DNA of 56,608 bases, taken from NCBI RefSeq assembly GCF_900115955.1, contig NZ_FOYL01000025.1, forward strand, positions 1 to 56,608, read 5' to 3'. The number at the start of each line of letters is the position of its first letter. The stretch's first letter is position 1. Under the pieces are notes generated by a model. That model searched no databases. It was given only the letters and a program-made list of their open reading frames with translations, and was not told the DNA's origin. The DNA comes from Lentzea waywayandensis (lineage in GTDB: Bacteria > Actinomycetota > Actinomycetes > Mycobacteriales > Pseudonocardiaceae). Below, one piece after another: positions 15,391-24,005 of the stretch. The translations under genes and the position numbers were made by a program.

Positions 15391-16388
15391 CGCTGCACCC
15401 CCGGAGGCAGGCAGCCTTCCTCGTTGAACCCGACGACGCCGAGGTTCACCGAAGGCGGCAGCAGACCGCAGATGTAGGTGTCGAACCAACGGCCGTTGCC
15501 CAGGGTGTTCGCGAACACCCGGTAGAACGGCGCCATCAGTGCGAGGCTGCGGTCGAGGTTCTCCTGGTTGCGCTCCAGGATCGTGGTGACCCGGCCGAGC
15601 TGCTCCAGCGCCGGCTTGAGCTGGTTCTGGTTGTCGTTCACCAGACCGCTGAGCTCACGGGCCAGGTCGCGCGTGCCGGTCAGCAGCGCGCTGATCGCCT
15701 CCCGGCGCTTGCGCAGCTCGCCGAGCAGCAGGTTGCCGTCCGACAGGAGCTTCTCGAACTCCGCGTTGCGGTCGGCGAGCGTCTTGGTCAGCTGCCTGGT
15801 GTTGTCCAGGAGCTTCGCGAGCTGCTCGTCGCGCGAGGAGATCGTCTTCGACAACGCGGACAGGCCGTCCAGCGCGCCCCGGACGTGCTCCGGCGAGTTC
15901 TTGAAGGTGTCGGACAGGACCGTGAAGCTGTCCGCGAGCTGCTTGGTGTCGATCTGCCCGACCGTCGTCGCGAGCCCGTTGAACGCCTCGTTCACGTCGT
16001 ACGGCGCGAGCGTGCGTTCCTTCGGGATCGGGTTGCCGGGCGAGAGCGGCTGGGTGCCCTGCGGGTCCAGCGCCACGAACTTCTGGCCCAGCAACGTCTT
16101 GATGCGGATCATCGCGGTCGTCCGGTCGCCCACCCAGGCGTCCTTGACCTTGAACGTCACCCGCACCTTGTCGCCGTTGAGCTTGACCTTGGTGACCTTG
16201 CCGACCTTCACGCCGGCGACGCGGACCTCGTTGCCCGGCACCAGTCCCGCGGCCTCGCTGAAGTCCGCGGCGTAGCTCGTGCCACCGCCCACGATCGGCA
16301 GGTCGTCGGAGTAGAACGCGGCCAGCAGCAACAGGGCGATCAGTGTCAGGCTGATCGCGCCGGTCCGGATCGGGTTGGGAGTCTTCAT
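15387..16388 (-). CDS. mceC: Mce family protein C
   Basis: ATG 16388 (MKTPNPIRTGAISLTLIA) forms an ATGA overlap with the mceB stop, giving 333 residues. It has one N-terminal helix. The MCE domain contains GNEVRVAGVKVGKVTKVKLN, followed by the long helix-rich part that builds the channel. No C-terminal low-complexity tail is present. Subunit C of the lipid importer. Confidence 0.93.
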   Translation of the reverse strand: MKTPNPIRTGAISLTLIALLLLAAFYSDDLPIVGGGTSYAADFSEAAGLVPGNEVRVAGVKVGKVTKVKLNGDKVRVTFKVKDAWVGDRTTAMIRIKTLLGQKFVALDPQGTQPLSPGNPIPKERTLAPYDVNEAFNGLATTVGQIDTKQLADSFTVLSDTFKNSPEHVRGALDGLSALSKTISSRDEQLAKLLDNTRQLTKTLADRNAEFEKLLSDGNLLLGELRKRREAISALLTGTRDLARELSGLVNDNQNQLKPALEQLGRVTTILERNQENLDRSLALMAPFYRVFANTLGNGRWFDTYICGLLPPSVNLGVVGFNEEGCLPPGVQR

Positions 16389-17416
16389 CGGCGGCACCTC
16401 TGCTGTGTCACCGGCAACGCCGTGATCGGGATCGGGTTGTTGATGACCGGCGGCACGGCGACCTGGCCGCTGGCCTCGCACAGGTAGAAGTTGAACCACG
16501 ACCCGTAGGTCGCGGTCCGCGTGATCGTCTCCAGCTTGTTGGGCAGGCGCTGCAACATGCGGTCGACGAGCACCTCGTTGTCGCCCAGCGTCTTCGAGAC
16601 GATGCCGAGCTGCGCGATGTCGTTGCGCAACGGCTCGCGGCCCTGCTCCAGCAGCCCGGAGGTGGCCTGCGTCAGGTCGCCGAGCGCGGTGATCGCGTCA
16701 CCGATCGGCTGGCGGTCCTGGGCGAGCCCGGACACCAGCGTCTGCAACGTGATCACGAGGTTGTTGAAGTCCTCGTCGCGCGAGTTCACGGTCTCCAGCG
16801 CGGTGTTGAGGTTGTCGACGACGTCGCCGATCACCTTGTCCTTGCTGGCCAAAGTGCTGGTCAGCGAGGCCGTGTGCTGGAGCAGGCTGTCGATGGTGCT
16901 GCCTTCTCCCTGCAACACCTGGATGATCTCGAACGACAGCTTGTTCACGTCGTCCGGCGACAGCGCCTGGAACAACGGCTTGAAGCCGTTGAACAGCACG
17001 GTCAGGTCCAGCGCGGCCTTGGTGCGCTCCAACGGGATCGTGCCGCCCTCGGCCAGCACGGCCTTGGTGTCACCGGTGCCGGACTCCAGCGCGATGTACC
17101 GCTGTCCCACCAGGTTGCGGTACTTGATCGTCGCGGTCACCGCCTCCGGCAGCTTGCGGTCGCCGTCGATCGAGAACGCCACCTCGGCGGTCTTGCGATC
17201 GACGACCTTGATCCCGTCGACCTGCCCGACGCGGACGCCGGCGATGCGGATGTCGTCGCCCTCGTTCAGCGCGGTGACGTCGGTGAACTGGGCCTTGTAC
17301 TCGGTGGCACTGGCCAGGTTCACGTTGGCGATGGTGACCGCGAGCAGCGACGTGGCGAGGATCGTGACCACCGCGAAGGCGATCAGCTTGAGCAGCGGAG
17401 CGAGCACACCCTTCAC
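16385..17416 (-). CDS. mceB: Mce family protein B
   Basis: This 343-residue subunit starts at ATG 17416, overlapping the mceA stop. It has an N-terminal helix (LLKLIAFAVVTILATSLLAV) and an MCE domain with GDDIRIAGVRVGQVDGIKVV. A helical region and a short C-terminus ending CRR follow. Subunit B by order in the operon. Confidence 0.93.
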   Translation of the reverse strand: MKGVLAPLLKLIAFAVVTILATSLLAVTIANVNLASATEYKAQFTDVTALNEGDDIRIAGVRVGQVDGIKVVDRKTAEVAFSIDGDRKLPEAVTATIKYRNLVGQRYIALESGTGDTKAVLAEGGTIPLERTKAALDLTVLFNGFKPLFQALSPDDVNKLSFEIIQVLQGEGSTIDSLLQHTASLTSTLASKDKVIGDVVDNLNTALETVNSRDEDFNNLVITLQTLVSGLAQDRQPIGDAITALGDLTQATSGLLEQGREPLRNDIAQLGIVSKTLGDNEVLVDRMLQRLPNKLETITRTATYGSWFNFYLCEASGQVAVPPVINNPIPITALPVTQQRCRR

Positions 17417-18729
17417 TTGACGGTCACCTCCGTTCCGCGCACCAGTGGTCCGAGCAGCAGGCTCGACCAGCCGGGCATGTCCCGCGGGTCGACGCCGACG
17501 CGCGGTCCGAAGAGCGCCGCGATCAACCTGGCCTCCTCCGGCGAGTTGGCGAGCCGCAGCACGTCAGCGGACTGCGGCACCGTCACGTTGCCGGCGTTGG
17601 CCGGCGGCAGGATCCCGTCGTTCGCGACGCGGGCGGGCGGCGGCGAGCTCGACCCGTCCTGCACCGGGCCCTCCGGCGGGTACTGCGGGAACGGGTTCGG
17701 CCGCGGGATCAGGTCGTAGCAACGAGGTCCGCGCTTGTCCCGGTACTCGGGCTCGTCGAGGTTCGGCTTGTACTTGCCGCGGTTCTGCGTGATCTCCAGC
17801 GTGATGTGCAGACCGGGCTCGTTGGTGCCCTCACCGAACGCCTTGCTGATCACCGGCTCGAACTCCGCGAGCCCCTTGAGCAGGCACGGGTACTCGGGCG
17901 CGTACTTCGCGAGCAGCTCCAGCGTCGGACGGCCGGTGTCGGCGAGCGCGATGATGTTGTTCTTGTTGACCGTGACGAAGCTGGTGACGTCCTGCGACGT
18001 CGTGGTCAGCGACCCGTAGAGCGCCAGCAGGTTCTCCCGCTGGTCGACGACGGTCTTGGTCGTCGTGGTCATGTCGTTGAGCGCCTGCAACAGGTCCGGC
18101 GCGGCGTCCGCGTAGACGTTCGAGACGTCCGCGAGCCGGGAGATGTTCTCCTTCAACGCGGGCAGCTGCGGGTTGAGCTCGCCGAGGTAGGAGTCCAGCG
18201 ACACCAGCGTCTCGCCGAGCGGCTTGCCGCGGCCGTCGAGCGCCTGCGACAACGCGGTCAGCGTGGTCGCGAGCTTCTCCGGCTGGATCGCCTGCAGCAC
18301 CGGCATCAGGTTGTCCAGCACGCGTTCGAGCTCGATCGCGCTGCTCGTCCGGTCCTGCTCGATGACGGCGCCCTGCGTGATGGCCGCGCTCTTCTGCTGC
18401 GGCAGCACGAGATTCACGTACCGCTCACCGAACAACGTCTTGGGCAGCAGTCGCGCACTGACGTTGCCGGGGATCTGCTCGACCTTGTCCGGCAGCAGCG
18501 CCAGCTCCAGTTCGGCGCCGTCCCCGCTGGTGCGGACGGCCTTCACCGAGCCGACGATCAGCCCGCGCACCTTGACGTCGCTCGCGGTCTGCAGCTGGTT
18601 GCCGATGTGGTCGGTCTTGAGCGTGACCTTCACGTAGTCGCTGAAGGCGTCCTTGTAGAGCGCCACCGTGAGCGACAGGAACATGGCGATCGCGAGAAGA
18701 AAGGCGATGCCCAGCACGCGTTTCTTCAT
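17413..18729 (-). CDS. mceA: Mce family protein A
   Basis: This 438-residue first Mce subunit has an N-terminal helix (RVLGIAFLLAIAMFLSLTVA) and an MCE domain with SDVKVRGLIVGSVKAVRTSG. The helical region is followed by a longer proline-rich C-terminal tail. Its ATG overlaps the yrbEB stop. Together with subunits B to F it likely forms the periplasm-spanning tube; the substrate (sterol, fatty acid or other lipid) cannot be read from sequence. Confidence 0.93.
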   Translation of the reverse strand: MKKRVLGIAFLLAIAMFLSLTVALYKDAFSDYVKVTLKTDHIGNQLQTASDVKVRGLIVGSVKAVRTSGDGAELELALLPDKVEQIPGNVSARLLPKTLFGERYVNLVLPQQKSAAITQGAVIEQDRTSSAIELERVLDNLMPVLQAIQPEKLATTLTALSQALDGRGKPLGETLVSLDSYLGELNPQLPALKENISRLADVSNVYADAAPDLLQALNDMTTTTKTVVDQRENLLALYGSLTTTSQDVTSFVTVNKNNIIALADTGRPTLELLAKYAPEYPCLLKGLAEFEPVISKAFGEGTNEPGLHITLEITQNRGKYKPNLDEPEYRDKRGPRCYDLIPRPNPFPQYPPEGPVQDGSSSPPPARVANDGILPPANAGNVTVPQSADVLRLANSPEEARLIAALFGPRVGVDPRDMPGWSSLLLGPLVRGTEVTVK

Positions 18730-19535
18730 CCGGCGATCCTCACCGTCGTCGTCGCGCCCCAGATCGCGAGGCTCAGGAAGAAGTCGAGCAGCGCCGTCGT
18801 GACGATCGCGGTCCGCACCGCGCGCCCGACCGCCACACCGACACCGGCCGGACCACCGGAAGCGCGGTAGCCGTAGTAGCAGTGGGTCATGATGATCACG
18901 ACCGCGAAGACCAGCACCTTGCCGAACGACCAGAGCACGTCGATCGGCGGTAGGAACAGGTTGAAGTAGTGGTCATAGGTACCCGCCGACTGCCCGTAGA
19001 ACTCCACGGTGATCGTGCGAGCGGCCAGGTAACTCGTCAACAGCCCGATCACGTACAGCGGGATGATCGCGACGAACCCGGCGATGATCCGCGTCGTCAC
19101 CAGGAACGGCAGGCTGGGGATGCCCATGACCTCGAGCGCGTCGATCTCCTCGGAGATCCGCATCGCACCCAACTGAGCCGTGAACCCAGACCCGACCGTG
19201 GCAGACAACGCCAACCCAGCGACCAACGGCGCAATCTCACGAGTGTTGAAGTACGCGGAAACGAACCCGGCAAAGGCCGACGTACCGATCTGGTTGAGCG
19301 CAGTGAACCCCTGCAACCCGACCACCGTGCCCGTGAACACGGACAGCCCGACCATGACGCCGATCGTGCCGCCGATGACCGCGAGCGCCCCCGACCCGAA
19401 GCTGACCTCGGCCAGCAGCCGCATCGTCTCCTTGGAGTACCGCTTCAACGCACGGGGCGTCCAGGCCAGCGCCTTGATGTAGAAGGACAGCTGGTCGCCG
19501 AACCCGTCCAGGGTGGACAGCACCTTGTTCGCCAT
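18726..19535 (-). CDS. yrbEB: ABC transporter permease of the Mce system, YrbE B type
   Basis: This 269-residue MlaE-family permease has several hydrophobic segments. The family motif appears as IGTSAFAGFVSAYFNTREIA and later ISEEIDALEVMGI, which is the EExDAL motif that contacts the ATPase. Its ATG overlaps the yrbEA stop by one base. It pairs with YrbE A to form the membrane channel of the lipid importer. Confidence 0.93.
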   Translation of the reverse strand: MANKVLSTLDGFGDQLSFYIKALAWTPRALKRYSKETMRLLAEVSFGSGALAVIGGTIGVMVGLSVFTGTVVGLQGFTALNQIGTSAFAGFVSAYFNTREIAPLVAGLALSATVGSGFTAQLGAMRISEEIDALEVMGIPSLPFLVTTRIIAGFVAIIPLYVIGLLTSYLAARTITVEFYGQSAGTYDHYFNLFLPPIDVLWSFGKVLVFAVVIIMTHCYYGYRASGGPAGVGVAVGRAVRTAIVTTALLDFFLSLAIWGATTTVRIAG

Positions 19536-20320
19536 CAGCTCCCCTTCGCGGGCACGACCTGCAGGTAGATCGTGGTGAGGACGAAGTTGACGAAGAACAG
19601 CAGCAGGAACGTGATGACCACGGCCTGGTTCACCGCGTCACCCACGCCCTTGGGCCCACCGGCGGGGTTGAGCCCCCGGTAGGCGGCGACGATGCCCGCG
19701 ATGAACCCGAAGATCAGCGCCTTGAGCTCACTGATCCACAGGTCCGGCAGCTGCGCCAACGCGCTGAAGCTGGCGAGGTACGCGCCCGGCGTCCCGTCCT
19801 GCATGATCACGTTGAAGAAGTAGCCACCGAGCACGCCGACGACGCTGACCATGCCGTTGAGCAGCACGGACACCAACATCGCGGCAAGAACCCGAGGCAC
19901 CACGAGCCGATGGATCGGCGACACACCGAGCACTTCCATCGCGTCGATCTCTTCCCGGATCTTCCGAGAACCAAGATCCGCACAGATGGCCGAGCCACCC
20001 GCTCCCGCGATCAGCAGCGCCGTCACGATCGGACTGGCCTGCTGGATGATCGCGAGCACGCTGGCCGCACCCGTGAACGACTGCGCGCCGATCTGCCGCG
20101 TCAGCGACCCGAGCTGCAACGCGATGACCGCGCCAAAGGGAATGGACACGAGCGCCGTGGGCAGCACCGTCACGCTGACGATGAACCAACTCTGCTGAAT
20201 GAACTCGCGAAGCTGGAACGGCCGCCGGAACGTGGTCCGCACGACGTCGATCCCGAGCTGGCACAACTTCCCGGTCTCCCGCAGCGCACCGGCACCGGGG
20301 AACGAGGTCTGCGTGGTCAC
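19535..20320 (-). CDS. yrbEA: ABC transporter permease of the Mce system, YrbE A type
   Basis: GTG 20320 (VTTQTSFPGAGALRETG) makes a GTGA overlap with the ATPase stop and is preferred over an in-frame ATG eight codons upstream. The 261-residue product is an MlaE-type permease with hydrophobic segments and the EExDAM motif (REEIDAMEVLGVSPIHRLV). With YrbE B it forms the inner-membrane channel of the Mce importer. Confidence 0.92.
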   Translation of the reverse strand: MTTQTSFPGAGALRETGKLCQLGIDVVRTTFRRPFQLREFIQQSWFIVSVTVLPTALVSIPFGAVIALQLGSLTRQIGAQSFTGAASVLAIIQQASPIVTALLIAGAGGSAICADLGSRKIREEIDAMEVLGVSPIHRLVVPRVLAAMLVSVLLNGMVSVVGVLGGYFFNVIMQDGTPGAYLASFSALAQLPDLWISELKALIFGFIAGIVAAYRGLNPAGGPKGVGDAVNQAVVITFLLLFFVNFVLTTIYLQVVPAKGS

Positions 20321-21384
20321 AGAACACCACCCTGCCGAGGCCACGGGCTGGGCGCGGGTGCCGCCGCCGGCGCACCGACGTGCACGCCGTACCGCACCTG
20401 CTCCTCGGTCGTGAGGCTCTCGATGATCCCCTGCTGAGCCTGGTAGGGCAGCTGATGGATGATCGACATGACCCGGTCCTTGCGCCGCCGGACAGCGTCC
20501 CGGAACGGCAGCCCGGGCGTCGGCTCGATCTGCGGGATGATCCCCCGGACGTCCTCCGAGGTAGACCCGTCCGAGTGCCCGGCGTCCGCGTGCGCCTGCT
20601 CGGCCGCCATCGTGGCCGTGTCCTTCTCCTCGGACATGCCGATGGGCCCGAGCCGCCGCCCGTTGAGGAACTGCTCGACAACGGGCTCGTCGCTGGTCAG
20701 CAACACTTCACGCGGCCCGAACATGACAAGCTCGCGCCGGAACAACATCCCCAGGTTGTCCGGCACGGTACGAGCAATGTTGATGTTGTGCGTGACGATC
20801 AGGATGGTCGCGTCGATCTGGGCGTTCAGGTCGATCAGCAACTGACTGAGGTACGCCGTGCGAACGGGATCAAGCCCGGAGTCGGGTTCGTCGCACAAAA
20901 TGATCTCGGGGTCGAGCACCAGCGCACGGGCAAGACCAGCCCGCTTGCGCATACCGCCGGAGATCTCACCGGGCAGCTTCTTCTCCGCCCCGACGAGACC
21001 GACCATCTCCATCTTCTCGAGGACGATCCGCCGAACCTCGGCCTCCGTCTTGCGAGTGTGCTCCCGCAACGGAAACGCGATGTTGTCGTACAGGTTCATC
21101 GACCCGAACAACGCACCGTCCTGGAACAGCACGCCGAACATCTTCCGAATCTCGTACAACCGGTGCTCAGAACACCGAACCAGATCCGTCCCATTGATGA
21201 CGATCTTGCCCTGCTCCGGCTTGAGCAGCCCCACCAGCGACTTCAGGAACACGCTCTTGCCGGTACCGGAAGGCCCGAGCATCACGCTGACCTCACCCGG
21301 CGGCAACGTGAGCGTGACGTCCTGCCAGATGGTCTGCTTGCCGAAGGACTTGGTCAGACCCTCGACGACCACCTCGACGCCCAT
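20317..21384 (-). CDS. mkl: Mce system ATPase (Mkl/MceG, MlaF family)
   Basis: This ABC ATPase energises the Mce importer. Walker A is GPSGTGKSVFLKSL, the signature is ISGGMRKRAGLARAL, and Walker B is IILCDEPDSGLD. An extension of about 100 residues past the ATPase core is typical of MceG proteins. ATG 21384 is preferred over GTG 21390 because GGAGG lies five bases upstream of it. It heads the operon mkl-yrbEA-yrbEB-mceA to mceF-mas1-mas2, all tightly spaced. In mycobacteria mkl also lies near rplL. Confidence 0.93.
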   Translation of the reverse strand: MGVEVVVEGLTKSFGKQTIWQDVTLTLPPGEVSVMLGPSGTGKSVFLKSLVGLLKPEQGKIVINGTDLVRCSEHRLYEIRKMFGVLFQDGALFGSMNLYDNIAFPLREHTRKTEAEVRRIVLEKMEMVGLVGAEKKLPGEISGGMRKRAGLARALVLDPEIILCDEPDSGLDPVRTAYLSQLLIDLNAQIDATILIVTHNINIARTVPDNLGMLFRRELVMFGPREVLLTSDEPVVEQFLNGRRLGPIGMSEEKDTATMAAEQAHADAGHSDGSTSEDVRGIIPQIEPTPGLPFRDAVRRRKDRVMSIIHQLPYQAQQGIIESLTTEEQVRYGVHVGAPAAAPAPSPWPRQGGVL

Positions 21385-21438
21385 CCGCACCTCCGCACAC
21401 GCCCGAGGACGCCGCAGCGATCGGCGTCACACCTGGGC

Positions 21439-21450
21439 AACGAGTTCGTT
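21439..21450. promoter_or_regulatory. Dyad in the mkl-mce operon promoter
   Basis: The perfect dyad AACGA-GT-TCGTT lies 55 bases upstream of mkl. A possible minus-strand -10 (TAACCT) lies a few bases further upstream at 21462-21457. A regulator bound here could block transcription of the mce operon. The dyad is seen; the operator role is inferred. Confidence 0.4.
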
Positions 21451-21616
21451 CGCGGCAGGTTACTCACCAGTTGGCCTAATGGCGGTTGCGTTCAGATAAC
21501 ACCACACAGGGTGACCTCGCAAAACGGGCACAAGCCCGTAGACCACCGCCCGACAACCGGGAATTACGAGACCAATGTGACCCCAAACACACACACCGCC
21601 CGCACGCAAAGCCGAA

Positions 21617-21916
21617 GGCGAGCCGTCCTACCGAACGGGCCGGGCGGTGGGGTCCCGTCACGAGTCGCGCCATAGCTCTTGCTGCATGCAGGTAGGGGTG
21701 TCAACTCGACACGCTTTTCGTCGAGTTGACACCCCTACCTGCATGTGGCCCGCTCTTGGTGCGACTCGTGACGGGACCCCACCGCCAACGCAACCCTCTA
21801 AGCAACGCGCAGCCGCCCAAATCAACAGGCGTGCCATCAACCCGCAGGCGGCGCCACCCCCCGATCAGATTGCCGGGGGTCTGGGGGCAGAGCCCCCAGG
21901 GGAAAGCACGCAACCG
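21617..21916. repeat. Palindromic repeat element, copy 2
   Basis: Same orientation as copy 1 at 1498-1800, with only scattered differences over about 300 bp. Outer arms are 21644-21664 and 21765-21785. Perfect 26-bp inner arms are 21685-21710 and 21720-21745, with a 9-base loop. The small dyad CTGGGGGC, AGA, GCCCCCAG is at 21881-21899. It lies past the rplL terminator, just as copy 1 lies past the rpoC terminator. Confidence 0.85.
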
Positions 21917-21963
21917 CAAGGTCGCCGCCCCCAAGGCGACCACCCGCAAGGTCGCGGAAACAC

Positions 21964-22006
21964 AAAAAACGGGCGTGCACCCCCGTTGAAAAGGTGCACG
22001 CCCGTT
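21964..22006 (-). terminator. rplL intrinsic terminator
   Basis: Fourteen-base perfect arms at 21993-22006 and 21968-21981 flank an 11-base loop. A run of six T follows on the minus strand. This is a strong Rho-independent terminator 44 bases past the rplL stop. Confidence 0.92.
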
Positions 22007-22049
22007 CAAGCACTACAAGGCAAAACGCCAGCCCCCGAGGGGGCAGGGA

Positions 22050-22436
22050 TCACTTGACGGTGATCTTGGCGCCGGCAGCCTCGAGCTTCTCCTTGGCGGC
22101 GTCGGCGACGTCCTTGGCCACGCCCTCGAGGATCGCCTTCGGAGCGGACTCGACGAGCTCCTTGGCCTCCTTCAGGCCCAGGCCCGAGACGACCTCGCGG
22201 ACGACCTTGATGACCTGGATCTTCTTGTCGCCGGCGGACTCGAGGACGACGTTGAAGTCCGTCTGCTCCTCGGCCTCTTCGGCAGCGGCGGCCGGGCCAC
22301 CGACAGCGGCAACGGCGACGGGCGCCGCGGCGGTGACCTCGAAGGTCGTCTCGAACTGCTTCACGAACTCGGACAGCTCGAGGAGGGTCATCTCCTTGAA
22401 CGCGTCGAGCAGCTCTTCGGTGCTGAGCTTCGCCAT
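22050..22436 (-). CDS. rplL: 50S ribosomal protein L7/L12
   Basis: This 128-residue stalk protein recruits translation factors to the ribosome. It has an N-terminal dimerisation helix (KLSTEELLDAFKEMTLLELS), an alanine-rich hinge near residues 35-55, and a C-terminal factor-binding domain (KKIQVIKVVREVVSGLGLKE). GAAAGGA lies upstream of the ATG. It follows rplJ by 56 bases and is co-transcribed with it. Confidence 0.98.
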   Translation of the reverse strand: MAKLSTEELLDAFKEMTLLELSEFVKQFETTFEVTAAAPVAVAAVGGPAAAAEEAEEQTDFNVVLESAGDKKIQVIKVVREVVSGLGLKEAKELVESAPKAILEGVAKDVADAAKEKLEAAGAKITVK

Positions 22437-22492
22437 GATCGGCGGTCCTTTCTAATCTCCCGCGCGAAAGCGTCGGGCGTGTCTTTGGGTGA

Positions 22493-23047
22493 TCAGCTTT
22501 CGGCGGGAGCGTCGGCTTCGGCGGCGGGAGCCGCGGCGGCCTTCTTCTCCTGCAGGGCAGCAGCCAGGCGAGCGACCTGGGAAGCCGGGGCGTTGAACAG
22601 ACCCGCGGCCTTGGCCAGGTTGCCCTTCATCGCGCCCGCGAGCTTCGCGAGCAGCACCTCACGGGTTTCGAGGTCCGCGATAGCGGTGACCTCGTCGACC
22701 GAGAGCGGGCGGCCATCCATGTAGCCGCCCTTGATGATCAGGGCCTTGTTGTCCTTCGCGAAGTCGCGGATCGCCTTGGCGGCGTCGACGGGCTCGCCCT
22801 CGACGAACGCGATGGCGGTCGGACCGGACAGAAGAGCCTCGAGGCCCTCCACACCGGCGTCCGCAGCAGCGAGCTTGACGAGCGTGTTCTTCGCGACGGT
22901 GTACTTGGTGCCCGCGCCGAGAGCGCGACGCAGCGTGGTGAGCTGCGCCATGGAGAGGCCACGGTACTCAGTGACAACCGCTGCCGAGCTGGTGCGGAAC
23001 GAATCCGCGAGCTCAGCGACCGCCGTAACCTTCGTGGGCTTCGCCAT
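22493..23047 (-). CDS. rplJ: 50S ribosomal protein L10
   Basis: This 184-residue base of the L7/L12 stalk has the typical N-terminus (MAKPTKVTAVAELADSFR), the YRGLSMAQLTTLRRAL rRNA-binding part and an acidic alanine-rich tail. AGAGAGGAGG lies upstream of the ATG. In many bacteria L10 controls its own message by binding the leader. The leader here contains a terminator-like hairpin, so feedback control is plausible. Confidence 0.98.
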   Translation of the reverse strand: MAKPTKVTAVAELADSFRTSSAAVVTEYRGLSMAQLTTLRRALGAGTKYTVAKNTLVKLAAADAGVEGLEALLSGPTAIAFVEGEPVDAAKAIRDFAKDNKALIIKGGYMDGRPLSVDEVTAIADLETREVLLAKLAGAMKGNLAKAAGLFNAPASQVARLAAALQEKKAAAAPAAEADAPAES

Positions 23048-23097
23048 GATCGCCTCCTCTCTGGGCTGGGGTTAGACCGCCGATGAGAAGGCTCCGA

Positions 23098-23137
23098 AAC
23101 AACAAAAACGCCCTCGCGCACAAGCAGCACGGGGCGT
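23098..23137 (-). terminator. Attenuator-like terminator in the rplJ leader
   Basis: On the minus strand ACGCCC (23137-23132) pairs with GGGCGT (23113-23108), with inner pairing around CGTGC/GCGCG. TTTTTGTTGTTT follows at once. It sits between the promoter and rplJ, 50 bases before the gene, so read-through must be controlled. This matches the L10-leader principle. Confidence 0.6.
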
Positions 23138-23243
23138 CACAAAGAGCTGGGCCTCGTCCTCCCTGCGCGGGCCGCCCGTGTTGCAACGGGGCCTTCGCTC
23201 TCCCGGAGGAGAACACCTGCGGTCTTCGGTAGAACCAGGGAAA

Positions 23244-23273
23244 ACAGTACTCGACTGTGTACCGCCGTTCCAA
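23244..23273 (-). promoter_or_regulatory. Candidate rplJ-rplL promoter
   Basis: On the minus strand TTGGAA (23273-23268) is followed after 18 bases by TACTGT (23249-23244), a TAnnnT -10. The leader would be close to 190 bases and includes the attenuator-like hairpin. The divergent membrane-protein gene starts at 23292. Confidence 0.45.
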
Positions 23274-23291
23274 ATCGGCATGATGTGACCT

Positions 23292-23996
23292 GTGACCGAC
23301 GAGCCCGGCAAGGACCTCGCGCCCCGCCAGCCGCAGCCGCCCACCCCACCAGTGGATCCGGAGCAACTGCGGCAGTTCCAGGAGTTCCAACGCTTCCAGG
23401 AGTTCCAGCGCTACCAGGAGGCGACGGGCCAGGCTCCTCAACCACCCAAGCGATCACACCACCGGCTGCGGTGGGTGCTGATCGTGCTGGGCAGCACCCT
23501 CTTCTGGCGTGTGTTCACCGCGGTCGCCGCCCTCGTGACGGTCATGTGGGTCTACAACCACTTCTTCGTCACGGACGACCCCGGCGACATCGCCAGCAAC
23601 AGCGGCGGCGTGACGGGCGCGGCGCAGGGCCTGTCCGCGCCGGCCGGCCTCCAAGGCACCGTCGGCATGTTCTACAAGCACGTGTCGTTCGCCGACACGA
23701 CCCGCGCCTGCACGCTCTTCCTGCGCGACGACACCCGGCAGAAGTTCGCGAACGCTTACGGCTCAAGCGATTGCGCCGCCGCGGTCAAGGACCTGAAGAC
23801 CAAGGTCACCAGTGTCGACAAGTACCAGCAGGTGATGTTCCCGCCGGACATGCTCAAGACCCCGACCACCACCAAGGTCACCATCGACTCCTGCGCCCTG
23901 ACCGTCGAGGGCGGCCCGCGCCTCGGCACGTTCGTCGTGGAGAAGATCAACGCGGGCTGGGTCATCACCGACTGGAACCCCAGCACCTGTGGTTGA
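23292..23996 (+). CDS. Single-pass membrane protein of unknown function
   Basis: This 234-residue protein starts at GTG 23292. It has a cytoplasmic N-terminus rich in Pro and Gln with a repeated QEFQRFQEFQRYQE stretch. One membrane helix (HHRLRWVLIVLGSTLFWRVF through AALVTVMWVYNHFF) and an extracellular domain with three cysteines follow. The outer domain (GTVGMFYKHVSFADTTRACT and later KINAGWVITDWNPS) resembles NTF2-like extracellular domains of actinobacterial membrane proteins. The link is weak and no function is claimed. It is divergent from rplJ. Confidence 0.75.
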   Translation: MTDEPGKDLAPRQPQPPTPPVDPEQLRQFQEFQRFQEFQRYQEATGQAPQPPKRSHHRLRWVLIVLGSTLFWRVFTAVAALVTVMWVYNHFFVTDDPGDIASNSGGVTGAAQGLSAPAGLQGTVGMFYKHVSFADTTRACTLFLRDDTRQKFANAYGSSDCAAAVKDLKTKVTSVDKYQQVMFPPDMLKTPTTTKVTIDSCALTVEGGPRLGTFVVEKINAGWVITDWNPSTCG

Positions 23997-24005
23997 TTGG
24001 GGTGC

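Larger units (their letters stand above)
21391..22049. other. Gene-free region between mkl and rplL
   Basis: These 659 bases hold the mkl promoter region with its dyad, palindromic repeat copy 2 (21617-21916), a short CGCAAGGTCGC direct repeat near 21917-21956, and the rplL terminator (21964-22006). No coding sequence is supported. Confidence 0.8.
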
